From Bacteroidota bacterium (GTDB lineage: Bacteria; Bacteroidota; Bacteroidia; B-17B0; Aurantibacillaceae): a stretch of DNA of 64,000 nt. Numbering within the stretch: the first letter of the stretch is position 1; each line of letters opens with the position of its first letter. Below the pieces are notes generated by a model that saw only the letters and a list, made by a program, of their open reading frames with translations, made no database searches and had not been told where the DNA came from. The translations under genes and the position numbers were made by a program. The stretch lies in NCBI GenBank assembly GCA_018267655.1, contig JAFDYB010000050.1:1-64000 (forward strand), given 5' to 3'. Shown here piece after piece: positions 16,092 to 24,926 of this stretch.

Positions 16092-17537
16092 TTATTTTAT
16101 GCCTATTTTATTTTGACGTTTACGAATTTTAAAAATTGCATTAAATCTTTTTTCAATACCGGCGCTTGGACTTAATGCCGGAGATGCTGCCAAATTACCT
16201 AAATTACTAATTAAAAAATAAGCTTCTGTTCCTACAATGTTGTACTTATCTTTAGCTGTAATTGGAATTGATGAGTCGTAGTTATACCAAATATTCCAAT
16301 CAAATTTTGGATTTGTTTTTAAAAAATTCATATATTCTTTTATGCTATCGCTTAAGCAAATGCTTATAAACACAATTTTATCGGCATACTTCTTTTTTAA
16401 ATCATAAACTTTACCCATTTCTTTTACACTTTCAATATTTGAAGTGCTAAAAAAATTAAGATAAATCCAACGATTTTTAAAACTGTTTAAACTTCCCATT
16501 GTTCCTAATTTTGTTCTTGCTATAATATCAGGTGCAGGCGTTCCAACAATCATTTTATTAAAATGTGCAAGCATGTTTGATAAAATAGTTTTATGTGTTT
16601 TATTTTTAGTTTCTCGCAAAAAGTCATTACATATTATTTTAATTGCTTCAGGGCTATAATCATTGCTATAATGCATTTGCCATAGGTTTAATATGGCAAC
16701 TAATTCTCTAATGCTATCTTTTTTTAAAAATTTATCTTCCAACATAAAAGCATTTAATTTTTCCCAACTTGCTTTTGTATTAATAATATTGAATAGCGAT
16801 TGCCCTTTTCTGGTAGAAGCAATTTCGGTTAAATAACCTTTAAAAGAGCTTTCAAAAAACGCCATGTAATCGTAATTACTGTATTGTATGGGTTTTTCAA
16901 TAATGAAATAATTTATTAGCGCATTTTTCCCTCTTGCAACACTCATGTTAATTGACGCAAATTCATATTCAACATGATTTAAAAAGTAAGCATTTTTTAT
17001 TTTTATGTAACGTTTATTGCAATTTAATTTCAACGAATCGGTTCGCTTAAAAATTTCCGGACGATTTAAAAACATATTATTTTCTGTTATAAATAATTTA
17101 TTTTTTTGCTCCTGAAAATCATACATTAAATGGTTTAACTCAGTTGAGTCGTTCCCAATAATGTTAGGCGAGATTTCTAACTCTGTATCTTTATCGCGCT
17201 CTAAGCTTTTATCTGCTTCAGGGATAGTGATGCCATACACAAAATTTGGTTCAACATATAGTTTGGCAACAATATTTTCAATTTTTAAAATTATAGCTTG
17301 TGTAAAATCAGCTTGAAATTTTAATTCAAAAAAGCCATCACTCTCAATTGTATCAACACCCTCTTTAATGGTAATTTTAGTAATTAAATCTTGGTACGAT
17401 AAAAGTTCAATTTTTTTGCCGGCATAACTAACATGTGCTTTGCCTCTAATAGTAACATTTTGCGCAACCAACACATTTATGCTGCAATATAGTATAATTA
17501 GAAATGTAGGATATAATTTAATGATAGTATAATTCAA
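16092..17537 (-). CDS. TlpA-like thioredoxin-fold protein lacking the CXXC motif
   Basis: 481 residues with a signal peptide (ending near LVAQN). The first 130 residues resemble the beta-rich DUF4369-type domain found before TlpA domains in Bacteroidota. The C-terminal 150 residues look like a TlpA/AhpC thioredoxin fold: VGTPAPDIIARTKLG, then NRWIYLNFFSTSNIESVKEM, where FFSTSNIES stands in place of the usual FWATWCPPC. Both redox cysteines are missing, so a disulfide role is unlikely; a binding or scaffold function is more probable. It lies in an apparent operon between GT9 (21-base gap) and rluA-like (6-base gap) genes. Confidence 0.75.
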   Translation of the reverse strand: MNYTIIKLYPTFLIILYCSINVLVAQNVTIRGKAHVSYAGKKIELLSYQDLITKITIKEGVDTIESDGFFELKFQADFTQAIILKIENIVAKLYVEPNFVYGITIPEADKSLERDKDTELEISPNIIGNDSTELNHLMYDFQEQKNKLFITENNMFLNRPEIFKRTDSLKLNCNKRYIKIKNAYFLNHVEYEFASINMSVARGKNALINYFIIEKPIQYSNYDYMAFFESSFKGYLTEIASTRKGQSLFNIINTKASWEKLNAFMLEDKFLKKDSIRELVAILNLWQMHYSNDYSPEAIKIICNDFLRETKNKTHKTILSNMLAHFNKMIVGTPAPDIIARTKLGTMGSLNSFKNRWIYLNFFSTSNIESVKEMGKVYDLKKKYADKIVFISICLSDSIKEYMNFLKTNPKFDWNIWYNYDSSIPITAKDKYNIVGTEAYFLISNLGNLAASPALSPSAGIEKRFNAIFKIRKRQNKIGIK

Positions 17538-17558
17538 AATTCAATAAAGGTTACAAAG

Positions 17559-18551
17559 TTAAAAATCAAAATTTAATTTAGATAAATTTATTTCATTGCC
17601 GCAATTAAAGTGTTTTTTTGGGCAAGATTTAAATCCATGAATGCCACAAGGGCGACAACTTAAATTTTGCACCTCTATTATAGTTTGCTTGTTGCTTAAA
17701 GGCCCAAAACCAAAACCGGTAACAGTTGAACAAAAAAATGCTGTAACAGAGGCATTAGTAGCTGAACATAAATGTAGCGGCGCACTGTCATTAACATAAT
17801 TCATTTTTGCGTTTTTCATTAGGGCAGCTGATTGTAATAAATTTAGTTTGCCCGACAAATTGTTGATTTTTTTATGCTTAGCACTTTTAATAATGCGTTC
17901 GCATAATTCAACATCAGTGTTCCCACCTAATACAAAAATAGTTACTTGCTCTGGTATTAAATTAATTAACTCAATCCATTTTTTTTCGGGTAATTGTTTT
18001 GTAAACCAAACCGAAGCCGGCGCCATGCAAACATAAGGGCTTTGCTGAATGTAGTTAGATAAACCTCTCTCTATAGCTTCGGTATATAATTTAGGTTTAA
18101 AAATTACGGTATTTGTAAAATCTTCAATTAATAAATTATAGCGCTCAATTTCATGTAAATTATTGTTAAGCGAATGGTGTGCAGTAACATTAAATAAAAA
18201 AGAAAAAGGGTTTTGTTTATACCCGGCAATGTGTTTTGCATTACTAAAACCGGCAATAATTCCGGAAGATGCATAACGGTGGCAATTAATGACTACATCA
18301 TATTTTTGTTTTCTTACTTTATAAAGAAGTGAAAGCAAATTCTTAATTTTATTTTTACTCTTATCCCAAATTAGTATTTCTTTTAAAAAAGGATGTAAAT
18401 GATAAATACCCTCATTTCCTTTGCGAACTAATATTGAAATTTCACTTACTGGGGAAATAGCATGCAATTTTTCAATTAATGAAGATGCCAAAATAGCATC
18501 GCCAATAAAAGCAGTTTGAATAATTAAAAATTTCTTATAGTTCTTATTCAT
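17559..18551 (-). CDS. Glycosyltransferase family 9 (heptosyltransferase-like)
   Basis: 330 residues from the ATG at 18551; an ATG at 18590 would add 13 residues. The start MNKNYKKFLIIQTAFIGDAI gives the GT9 hallmark (I-x-x-x-x-x-G-D-x-I), and later parts include the MAPASVWFTKQLP acceptor loop, VLGGNTDVELCE and NYVNDSAPLHLCSATN (nucleotide-sugar site). The cysteine-rich end (CRPCGIHGFKSCPKKHFNC) is typical of Bacteroidota members. These enzymes add heptose or related sugars to the lipopolysaccharide core at the inner face of the inner membrane. First gene of a three-gene minus-strand operon. Confidence 0.88.
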   Translation of the reverse strand: MNKNYKKFLIIQTAFIGDAILASSLIEKLHAISPVSEISILVRKGNEGIYHLHPFLKEILIWDKSKNKIKNLLSLLYKVRKQKYDVVINCHRYASSGIIAGFSNAKHIAGYKQNPFSFLFNVTAHHSLNNNLHEIERYNLLIEDFTNTVIFKPKLYTEAIERGLSNYIQQSPYVCMAPASVWFTKQLPEKKWIELINLIPEQVTIFVLGGNTDVELCERIIKSAKHKKINNLSGKLNLLQSAALMKNAKMNYVNDSAPLHLCSATNASVTAFFCSTVTGFGFGPLSNKQTIIEVQNLSCRPCGIHGFKSCPKKHFNCGNEINLSKLNFDF

Positions 18552-18670
18552 TTCTGAGTCTAAAATTATAACTTTAACCAAATTAAACATATAATTTGTT
18601 ATTCAGTTATGATTTCAAATTTAGGATATAAAATTTAAATAAACTTCTACTTAATTTTAAAACAAATATT

Positions 18671-19426
18671 ATGATTGCTACTATTTTTCATGCAGGAAAA
18701 GATTATAAAGTTGATTTTTTTAATCCTATTGATATATCAATTCCACTAAGCAACGAAAAATCAGCTGTTAGCGCTTGGTACGTTGAACCTATGAAAATTG
18801 AAAGCGTTGTAACTGGCAACTGGATTGGTGATGTTAATAAAGGTGGAAGTGTAAATTTTAGAAACATTACGTTCAACCCTCATGGAAATGGCACGCATAC
18901 CGAATGCGTTGGGCATATAAGTAAAGAAAACTTCACCATTAACTCATCGCTTAAACGCTTTATGTTTGTTGCAGAGTTAATTACCATTTTACCTCAAGAA
19001 ATTGAAAACGGCGATTTTATAATTTCTGCATCTGCACTGGGTGAAGCGTTAAGTAACATCATCAATTGCGAGGCGCTTATTATTCGTACACTAGGCAATT
19101 CGTCTGCCAAAAAACATATGCAATACAGTAATACTAATTGGCCGTATTTTACAAAAGAAGCCATTGAGTTTTTAAACTCTAAAAACATTCAACATTTATT
19201 ATTTGACCTACCAAGCGTTGACAAAGAGGTTGACGGCGGCAAACTTGAGGCGCATCATGCATTTTGGGAATACCCTCACAACACGCAACTACATAAAACA
19301 ATTACTGAAATGATTTATGTGCCAAATGAAGTTGATGACGGCACATATATTTTAAACATTCAAATTGCAGCGTTTGAAAACGATGCAAGCCCCAGTAAAC
19401 CCATAATTTATAAAGTTTATAATTAA
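18671..19426 (+). CDS. Cyclase-family metal-dependent hydrolase (kynurenine formamidase-like fold)
   Basis: 251 residues of the PF04199 type. The metal-binding motif HGNGTHTECVGH (about residue 72) corresponds to the family HxGTHxDxxxH, with Glu where Asp is usual, and a second conserved element (EAHHAFWEYP) near 197 supplies further metal ligands. Members hydrolyse small amides or lactones, formylkynurenine being one; the true substrate is unknown, and no tryptophan-degradation genes are nearby. Starts at the first ATG after a 120-bp divergent gap from the GT9 operon. Confidence 0.82.
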   Translation: MIATIFHAGKDYKVDFFNPIDISIPLSNEKSAVSAWYVEPMKIESVVTGNWIGDVNKGGSVNFRNITFNPHGNGTHTECVGHISKENFTINSSLKRFMFVAELITILPQEIENGDFIISASALGEALSNIINCEALIIRTLGNSSAKKHMQYSNTNWPYFTKEAIEFLNSKNIQHLLFDLPSVDKEVDGGKLEAHHAFWEYPHNTQLHKTITEMIYVPNEVDDGTYILNIQIAAFENDASPSKPIIYKVYN

Positions 19427-19442
19427 CTTTGCGTTTTTATAT

Positions 19443-20019
19443 ATGAAACAGATTTTAATACTTCTCTTTTTTAGTGTATTTACATTAAAAACAGCGTATG
19501 CAGCCGATTCGCTGTACATATCTCCTGTGGTATGCGATTCAAGCACAGTTATTCATTTTTCAATTTCTCAAAACGATACTGTAACACTAGAAGTGTTTAA
19601 TGTAATGGGTAGTACTATGCATACATTTTTTTTAAATAGCTTATTGCCGGCGGGCTCGTATGCGTTAAATTATCAAACATATTCAGCTTCCTTATGGAAT
19701 ATACTATGTTCGCTTAAAAATAAATTCAATTGTTAAAACGGGTAGGTTTATTCGCACAAATACTGCTGGAATTAATGAAAGCACTTTAACAGATAACAGC
19801 ACAATTATTTATCCGAACCCTGCCAAAGGCATAGTTAATATTAATTTACCCTATTTAAGTGAATGTTTGTTTTATGATATTACCGGAACTCTAATAAAAA
19901 TAAGTAATACAATCAATAGTAGTATTGATATTTCTGAAATACCTAATGGCATTTACTTTCTTGAAATTACATTGAGTAATGGCTCAAAGGTCAAAAAGAA
20001 ATTAGTAAAACAGGATTAA
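19443..20019 (+). pseudogene. Small T9SS-tail protein gene broken by a frameshift
   Basis: The first frame (19443-19736) gives a signal peptide (MKQILILLFFSVFTLKTAYA) and a beta-rich stretch ending in LPAGSYALNYQTYSAS before drifting to a stop. The +1 frame becomes meaningful at about 19687 (LPYGIYYVRLKINS) and continues to 20019, including IIYPNPAKGIVNI and IPNGIYFLEIT to KKKLVKQD, a full T9SS type A sorting domain. Joining the two gives about 190 residues with a tandem of two related strands (LPxGSY and LPYGIYYV). One extra base near 19683-19690 explains it. Could be a real mutation, a sequencing error, or less likely programmed frameshifting. TAACTTTG (19424-19431) is a possible promoter element. 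Confidence 0.75.
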
Positions 20020-21335
20020 TTAAATAGAATTTTAAAGGTTGAAGTTTGACCTTTAGTATTTTCTACTTTCAAAAAATAAATTCCTTCAGTGATATTTTCT
20101 TTCTGTATAAAAACAGTTGAAGCACCTGAACTAATTGTTTTCACTACTCTTCCCGAAATATCGCTTAGCTGCAAATAGTGCGTTTCATTTTGATTAAAGT
20201 CAATTTGAATGGTATTGTTTGAAGGGTTAGGATATATTTTTTTTACAGGTTGAAACTCATGATTGGCTATGCCGGTAACAGAGCATGGAGACTGTATATT
20301 ACCCGAGCAATTAGTGTAGGTATATAAATTTGCTGTTCCATAAGCTGCATTAGCGGGCATGCTTAATGTACAGGTGTAGCCCATTCGCTGCAATAAATAA
20401 TCTTTTACAAAGTTAACGGTAGTGTCCATATAAGCCATTTCAGTTGCAGTAGTGCCGGCATAAGGAATATGGTCTGCCCCATTCCATGTATAAAAATTAT
20501 TTTGAACACCCACTGTTTGTGCTTGTTTATACAACATTCTGCTGCCATCAGCAACTAAAATATGAAAAGGAAATGTTGGCAACACATTACCGCGATTATA
20601 ATTTATAGTATTATCATTAGTGCCATGCATTGAGCAAAAAGGAATGTCACCGGCTTCTATCCAGCCATAAGTGCCCAAAGTGCCACACAAGTTTATAACG
20701 CCTTTAATTTTTTCTGAATAGCATTGATTGCCGCTATAACCACTTAATCCACCTAAAGAATCTAGTGTATGTTGTGATACATATTGTGTTAATTGGCACG
20801 ATCGTTTTAAAAAAGCGTAATGTAAAACCATTAAAGCGCCTGCCGAGCTACCTCCAATAAAAATATTATTTGTATCTATTTTGTAGGTGTTGCTTGTGCT
20901 GCGATCTTTATAAAAAAAGCGCACAGCAGCTTTCATATCCTGCACCGAACGTATTAATGCGTAAATAAATCCTAACGAGTCGTATGAAGTAACTCCTAAG
21001 CGATAATTGATAGATGCACAGGCGTAACCTTTTCTAACAAAGCGGTAGCACAATGTATCAACATCTTGGTCTGAAGAAGAGCCGCCAATAAATGAACCTG
21101 CATGCGCCCATATTATTAAAGGACGCGCGGTTGCTACATCGCCGGTGGGCTGATAAAAATCTAAGGTTAATGTTGTTTGGTTAGTGCTGCTTGATGCCGA
21201 TACGTTTTGACCATAAACTATGCCGGTAGTACCGGTTACGCTAAACATGTTGATGTCATACCTACTTCCGCATTGTGCGGTTACTAAAGAGTAAGTGCTA
21301 AAAATAAGAGCAATTGATAATAATATTTTTTTCAT
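20016..21335 (-). CDS. Secreted alpha/beta-hydrolase (carboxylesterase-like) with T9SS tail
   Basis: 439 residues. Signal peptide (ending TAQC), then an alpha/beta-hydrolase with the oxyanion-side PLIIWAHAGSFIGG (HAG in place of HGG), SINYRLG, the nucleophile elbow IGGSSAGALM (Ser about residue 167) and HGTNDNTINYNRG plus ADHIPY supplying probable Asp and His. The last 75 residues, KKIYPNPSNNTIQIDF to FKILFN, are a T9SS type A sorting domain. It therefore should be a surface or extracellular esterase or lipase. Its stop overlaps by 4 bases with that of the convergent frameshifted gene. Confidence 0.88.
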   Translation of the reverse strand: MKKILLSIALIFSTYSLVTAQCGSRYDINMFSVTGTTGIVYGQNVSASSSTNQTTLTLDFYQPTGDVATARPLIIWAHAGSFIGGSSSDQDVDTLCYRFVRKGYACASINYRLGVTSYDSLGFIYALIRSVQDMKAAVRFFYKDRSTSNTYKIDTNNIFIGGSSAGALMVLHYAFLKRSCQLTQYVSQHTLDSLGGLSGYSGNQCYSEKIKGVINLCGTLGTYGWIEAGDIPFCSMHGTNDNTINYNRGNVLPTFPFHILVADGSRMLYKQAQTVGVQNNFYTWNGADHIPYAGTTATEMAYMDTTVNFVKDYLLQRMGYTCTLSMPANAAYGTANLYTYTNCSGNIQSPCSVTGIANHEFQPVKKIYPNPSNNTIQIDFNQNETHYLQLSDISGRVVKTISSGASTVFIQKENITEGIYFLKVENTKGQTSTFKILFN

Positions 21336-21461
21336 TTGTAAATTTTTTAAAGACGGTATAATTAAATTATGATTTAAATATAGAAATATATCTGCATTAA
21401 ATGCGCTTTATGAAAAAGCAAAATAGAAAGATTTTTTCTAAAATAAATTTAGAAAATTGTT

Positions 21462-22850
21462 TTAAAACTCAAAGTGAGCTCTTGCGCTTAATACATGCAC
21501 AGGCCCTCTGTCTTTATTATAAGCAGGGTTTGTAATAAACTGATAATCGGCAGTTGCCCATAACCAATCAGTAAGTTTTACTTTATAAAAACATTCTAAA
21601 ATTTGTTCGTAGCCATAATTTAACTTACCATCGCCAAGCATAAAATCATTGCCTCCTGCGTTTAAATAATTTCTATGGTCAACAGATGCGCCATTTGCAA
21701 CGTAGGCTAAGCCAAAGTTATCGGTAGGGCGACCTATTAAATGACCTTTAACTCTAATCCCACCACTAATTGACTGATCAATTGGTGTAAATGCCCATGT
21801 GCAAGTCTGTCCATCATTCCAACTTGCTCTGGCAAAAACACCCATGTATTTATTTATTTCTTGATTAAAACTAAAGCCACCACCGTATTTTATAGCGCCA
21901 TATTGTGTACCGGGTGTTTGCCCATTAATTATTGGGATAAGAGAGCTATCGCCTTTTGCCATTAAATTTATGGCTGTTGTGTATTTAACAGCCGAGGTAA
22001 AGTTTGCAAAGCCCAAAATTCTAAAATTACCGGGATGATTATTTATTTTAAACTTTTTTTCAAACTCAAGGTTGTTGCCGCTAGCCTTATCAACATGTGT
22101 GTCAAATTCACTACCGTTAGCTGATTTAGGAACCATTGCCGAAGCTAATCGGATTGCGTAGCCCGGTTTTATAAGCTCAATTGCTGCGCCCCAGGTATAA
22201 CCGCGTGTATTCGCCATATAATCCCAGCCGCCATTGTCCATTAAACTCCAGTTCATAAATTCACTTCGTGGATCGTGGCTGTAGGCATTATCATCAAAAA
22301 AATCGGCTAAACAAAATTTTCCAATTGAAATGGTAATGCGCGATTCGGGAATGTTATCGGCAATTTGATTTACCTCTCCGTTACGATGTTCTGTTTTTGA
22401 ATGTTTTAACGGAATATGTTGTTCAAAAAAGCAACGTGCAATGTATAAAGCAGGGGCAGGATCGCCAATTCTAAAAGTTTCGCCATTAGTTGCACCGGCT
22501 AAACCAAGCACTGAGCTTAGCCCTTTGCCACCGGCAATTTCCGGGTTAAAAAAGAAAGAAGCATTTTTCCATAGTTTTCTTCCTAAAAACAATGTTGTAG
22601 TTAATGATAAAGCATTTTCTGATTTTGTGTGCAAGCTATTTATTCCGGTATATTGTGCTTGAAAGTCAGGGTGCCATTGCATAATACTCGTTAATTGAAA
22701 GTGTACGCTCCATTTTTCTAAACTATCAAATCTGTTAGAGAGTAGGCCCTTGTAGTAATTTGTTTCATCATTTCCTTGCGCATGAATATAATTTATCTCT
22801 ACTAAAAAAAGTAGTATAAAAAGAAAAAATATGAATTTTTGCCTCAACAT
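21462..22850 (-). CDS. OprB-type carbohydrate porin
   Basis: 462 residues from the ATG at 22850, which opens a signal peptide (MLRQKFIFFLFILLF); an ATG seven codons earlier is less likely. The mature chain is beta-barrel-like, with alternating aromatic strands, SVHFQLTSIMQWHPDFQAQYTG at the N terminus and a C-terminal strand ending SARAHFEF with the terminal Phe typical of outer-membrane porins. Fragments such as RDPRSEFMNWSLMDNGGWDY fit the OprB family (selective for glucose and other sugars in Pseudomonas). No sugar transport gene is adjacent, so the substrate is open. Followed upstream by the CoA-disulfide reductase gene. Confidence 0.8.
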   Translation of the reverse strand: MLRQKFIFFLFILLFLVEINYIHAQGNDETNYYKGLLSNRFDSLEKWSVHFQLTSIMQWHPDFQAQYTGINSLHTKSENALSLTTTLFLGRKLWKNASFFFNPEIAGGKGLSSVLGLAGATNGETFRIGDPAPALYIARCFFEQHIPLKHSKTEHRNGEVNQIADNIPESRITISIGKFCLADFFDDNAYSHDPRSEFMNWSLMDNGGWDYMANTRGYTWGAAIELIKPGYAIRLASAMVPKSANGSEFDTHVDKASGNNLEFEKKFKINNHPGNFRILGFANFTSAVKYTTAINLMAKGDSSLIPIINGQTPGTQYGAIKYGGGFSFNQEINKYMGVFARASWNDGQTCTWAFTPIDQSISGGIRVKGHLIGRPTDNFGLAYVANGASVDHRNYLNAGGNDFMLGDGKLNYGYEQILECFYKVKLTDWLWATADYQFITNPAYNKDRGPVHVLSARAHFEF

Positions 22851-22910
22851 TAAGTCGGCAAAAATAGGCATTTAAGAGTAAATAAAAATCACAAATTTGT
22901 AATTTATGCT

Positions 22911-24596
22911 TTATACTGTTTCAATTTTGTTTTTTTTAAGGTAATTTTCTTCCTCGGTACATACAAGCCATGTTTGATAGCCTCCGGAAAGGTTAAACAC
23001 CAACTTATAATCATTTTGCAGTAAAATTCTTTGCGCTAAATATCCCCTTAAACCTGCGGCACAATAAATAAGTATTTTTTTGTTTTTTGGAATTTCATTT
23101 ATCCTTTTCCTAAGCTCATCAATAGGAATGTTTATTGATTTTGGGATTATGCCTGTGCTTGTTTCTGCTTCTGTTCTAACATCTAATATATAAGTGTCGG
23201 CTTGTAAATTTTGAAATTCATCCCAATTAACTAGTCTTGCTTTTTCAGTTAAAACGTTTTCTGCTGCAAATGCAGCAATATTTACAGGATCTTTAGCCGA
23301 TGAAAATGGAGGGGCGTATGCATGTTCAAACTCAGTTAGTTCATAAATTGAGTGATTGTTTTTGATTGCGCTTGCAAAAACATCAATACGCTTGTCAACC
23401 CCAGATACACCAATAATTTGAGTACCTAAAATTTTTCCGTTTTCAGGTGAATAAGCAAGTTGAATTGTCATTTGATTGGCTCCCGGGTAATAACCTGCAT
23501 GTGAGCCGCTGTGGGTTATTGAAGTAAGATGCTTAATATTTAAAATTTTTAAGTGTTTTGAAGCAATACCTGTTGTAGCCACAGTTAAATCAAAAACTTT
23601 TACAATAGCTGTATTTATTGAGCCATTGTATTTATGTTTATTTCCTAATACAATGTTGTTTGCACAAATACGTCCTTGTTTATTTGCAGGCCCCGCAAGA
23701 TATGTTATTGTTGCTTGTTTTGAAATTGGATGAGGAAATTCAATAGCATCGCCTACTGCATAAATATCGGGGTTAGAGGTTTGTAAATACTCATTTACCC
23801 AAATGCCTTTAGTAGCACCTATCTTTAGGCCTGCTGCTGTGGCTAAATGACTATCAGGTTTGACGCCAATTGATAAAATTACAAGGTCTGTTTCAATAAA
23901 CTCGCCATTATTTAAGTTAACTTTTATACCTGAATTTGTTTTTTCAAAACTTGTAACAGCAACATTTAATAATAAATTTACACCTTTTGATCTAATATGT
24001 TTTTGAAGTATTGCGGCTATTGTATAGTCAACCGGTGCTAATACTTGCTTAGCCATTTCAATAATTGAAACATTAAGGCCAATATGATGTAAGTTTTCAG
24101 CCATTTCAAGTCCTATGAATCCTGCGCCAATTACTACGGCGCGCTTAACATTGCTTTGTTGTACAAATGATTTTATATAATCTGTATCATTTACATTTCT
24201 AAGTGTAAATATTCCTTCATGTGTTATTCCGGGTAATGGCGGTTTGATAGGCTCTGCACCTGGCGAAAGTATAAGTTTATCGTAGGATTCTTGATATTCT
24301 TCTTGTGTATTTTGATTTTTTACTATTACAGTTTTAGTTTCAGGATGTATGGCAATAACTTCTGTTTTTACTCTTACATCAATATTAAAGCGTTTGTTAA
24401 AGGCATTGGCTGTTTGAACAAATAAGGCGTCTCTCTTTTTAATAACATTACCTATATAATATGGCAAACCACAATTGGCGTATGAAATATATTCACCTTT
24501 TTCAAATAAAATAATTTCTGCTTTTTCATCTAATCTTCTTAACCTTGCAGCTGCACTGGCTCCTCCTGCAACAGCTCCTACAATTACATATTTCAT
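22911..24596 (-). CDS. CoA-disulfide reductase with C-terminal rhodanese domain
   Basis: 561 residues. N-terminal FAD site IVGAVAGGASAAARLRRLD, the single-cysteine redox site SYANCGLPYYIGN (Cys42), an NAD(P)H site with VIGAGFIGLEMAENL (about 155), the second FAD strand (NPDIYAVGDAIEF), and a dimerisation domain with HAYAPPFSSAKDPVN. Residues about 460-555 are a rhodanese domain with ILIYCAAGLRGYLAQ, where Cys (about 512) is the sulfur carrier. This is the CoADR-RHD architecture, which reduces CoA disulfide, CoA persulfide or polysulfides. It links to the thiol chemistry suggested by the bacilliredoxin at 4.4 kb, though the connection is inference. Monocistronic or paired with the porin gene (60-bp gap). 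Confidence 0.9.
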   Translation of the reverse strand: MKYVIVGAVAGGASAAARLRRLDEKAEIILFEKGEYISYANCGLPYYIGNVIKKRDALFVQTANAFNKRFNIDVRVKTEVIAIHPETKTVIVKNQNTQEEYQESYDKLILSPGAEPIKPPLPGITHEGIFTLRNVNDTDYIKSFVQQSNVKRAVVIGAGFIGLEMAENLHHIGLNVSIIEMAKQVLAPVDYTIAAILQKHIRSKGVNLLLNVAVTSFEKTNSGIKVNLNNGEFIETDLVILSIGVKPDSHLATAAGLKIGATKGIWVNEYLQTSNPDIYAVGDAIEFPHPISKQATITYLAGPANKQGRICANNIVLGNKHKYNGSINTAIVKVFDLTVATTGIASKHLKILNIKHLTSITHSGSHAGYYPGANQMTIQLAYSPENGKILGTQIIGVSGVDKRIDVFASAIKNNHSIYELTEFEHAYAPPFSSAKDPVNIAAFAAENVLTEKARLVNWDEFQNLQADTYILDVRTEAETSTGIIPKSINIPIDELRKRINEIPKNKKILIYCAAGLRGYLAQRILLQNDYKLVFNLSGGYQTWLVCTEEENYLKKNKIETV

Positions 24597-24678
24597 ATCA
24601 ATTTATTAATAATTTGATACAAAGTTATTTTGATTAATTTTAATTTTATGTAACAAATGTCACATATCTCAAAAATAA

Positions 24679-24888
24679 TTAAGGTACAGGGTCATGCCCG
24701 TGTTTGCAAAACGGATTACACCTTACTATACGTTTTAAGGATAAAAAACCTCCTTTTAAAAAACCATACTTTTGCAGGGCTTCAATAGCATAGTCGCTGC
24801 ATGATGGAGTAAATCTGCACACATTAGGTAATAAGGGGCGAATGCTTGCCTTATAAAATTTTACAAAAAGTATCGCTATTTTTTTCAA
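24679..24888 (-). CDS. yidD: Membrane protein insertion efficiency factor YidD
   Basis: 69 residues with the full YidD pattern: FYKASIRPLLPNVCRFTPSC, SDYAIEALQKYG, KGGFLSLKRIVRCNPFCKHGHDPVP. The four conserved cysteines are all present. YidD helps YidC insert proteins into the inner membrane; yidC, rnpA and rpmH, its usual partners, are not in this window. Its start is only 38 bases from the divergent PBP1C start. Confidence 0.95.
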   Translation of the reverse strand: MKKIAILFVKFYKASIRPLLPNVCRFTPSCSDYAIEALQKYGFLKGGFLSLKRIVRCNPFCKHGHDPVP

Positions 24889-24926
24889 TTAATTTTAACA
24901 CAAAGTAATTAAATTTAAACTTGTAA

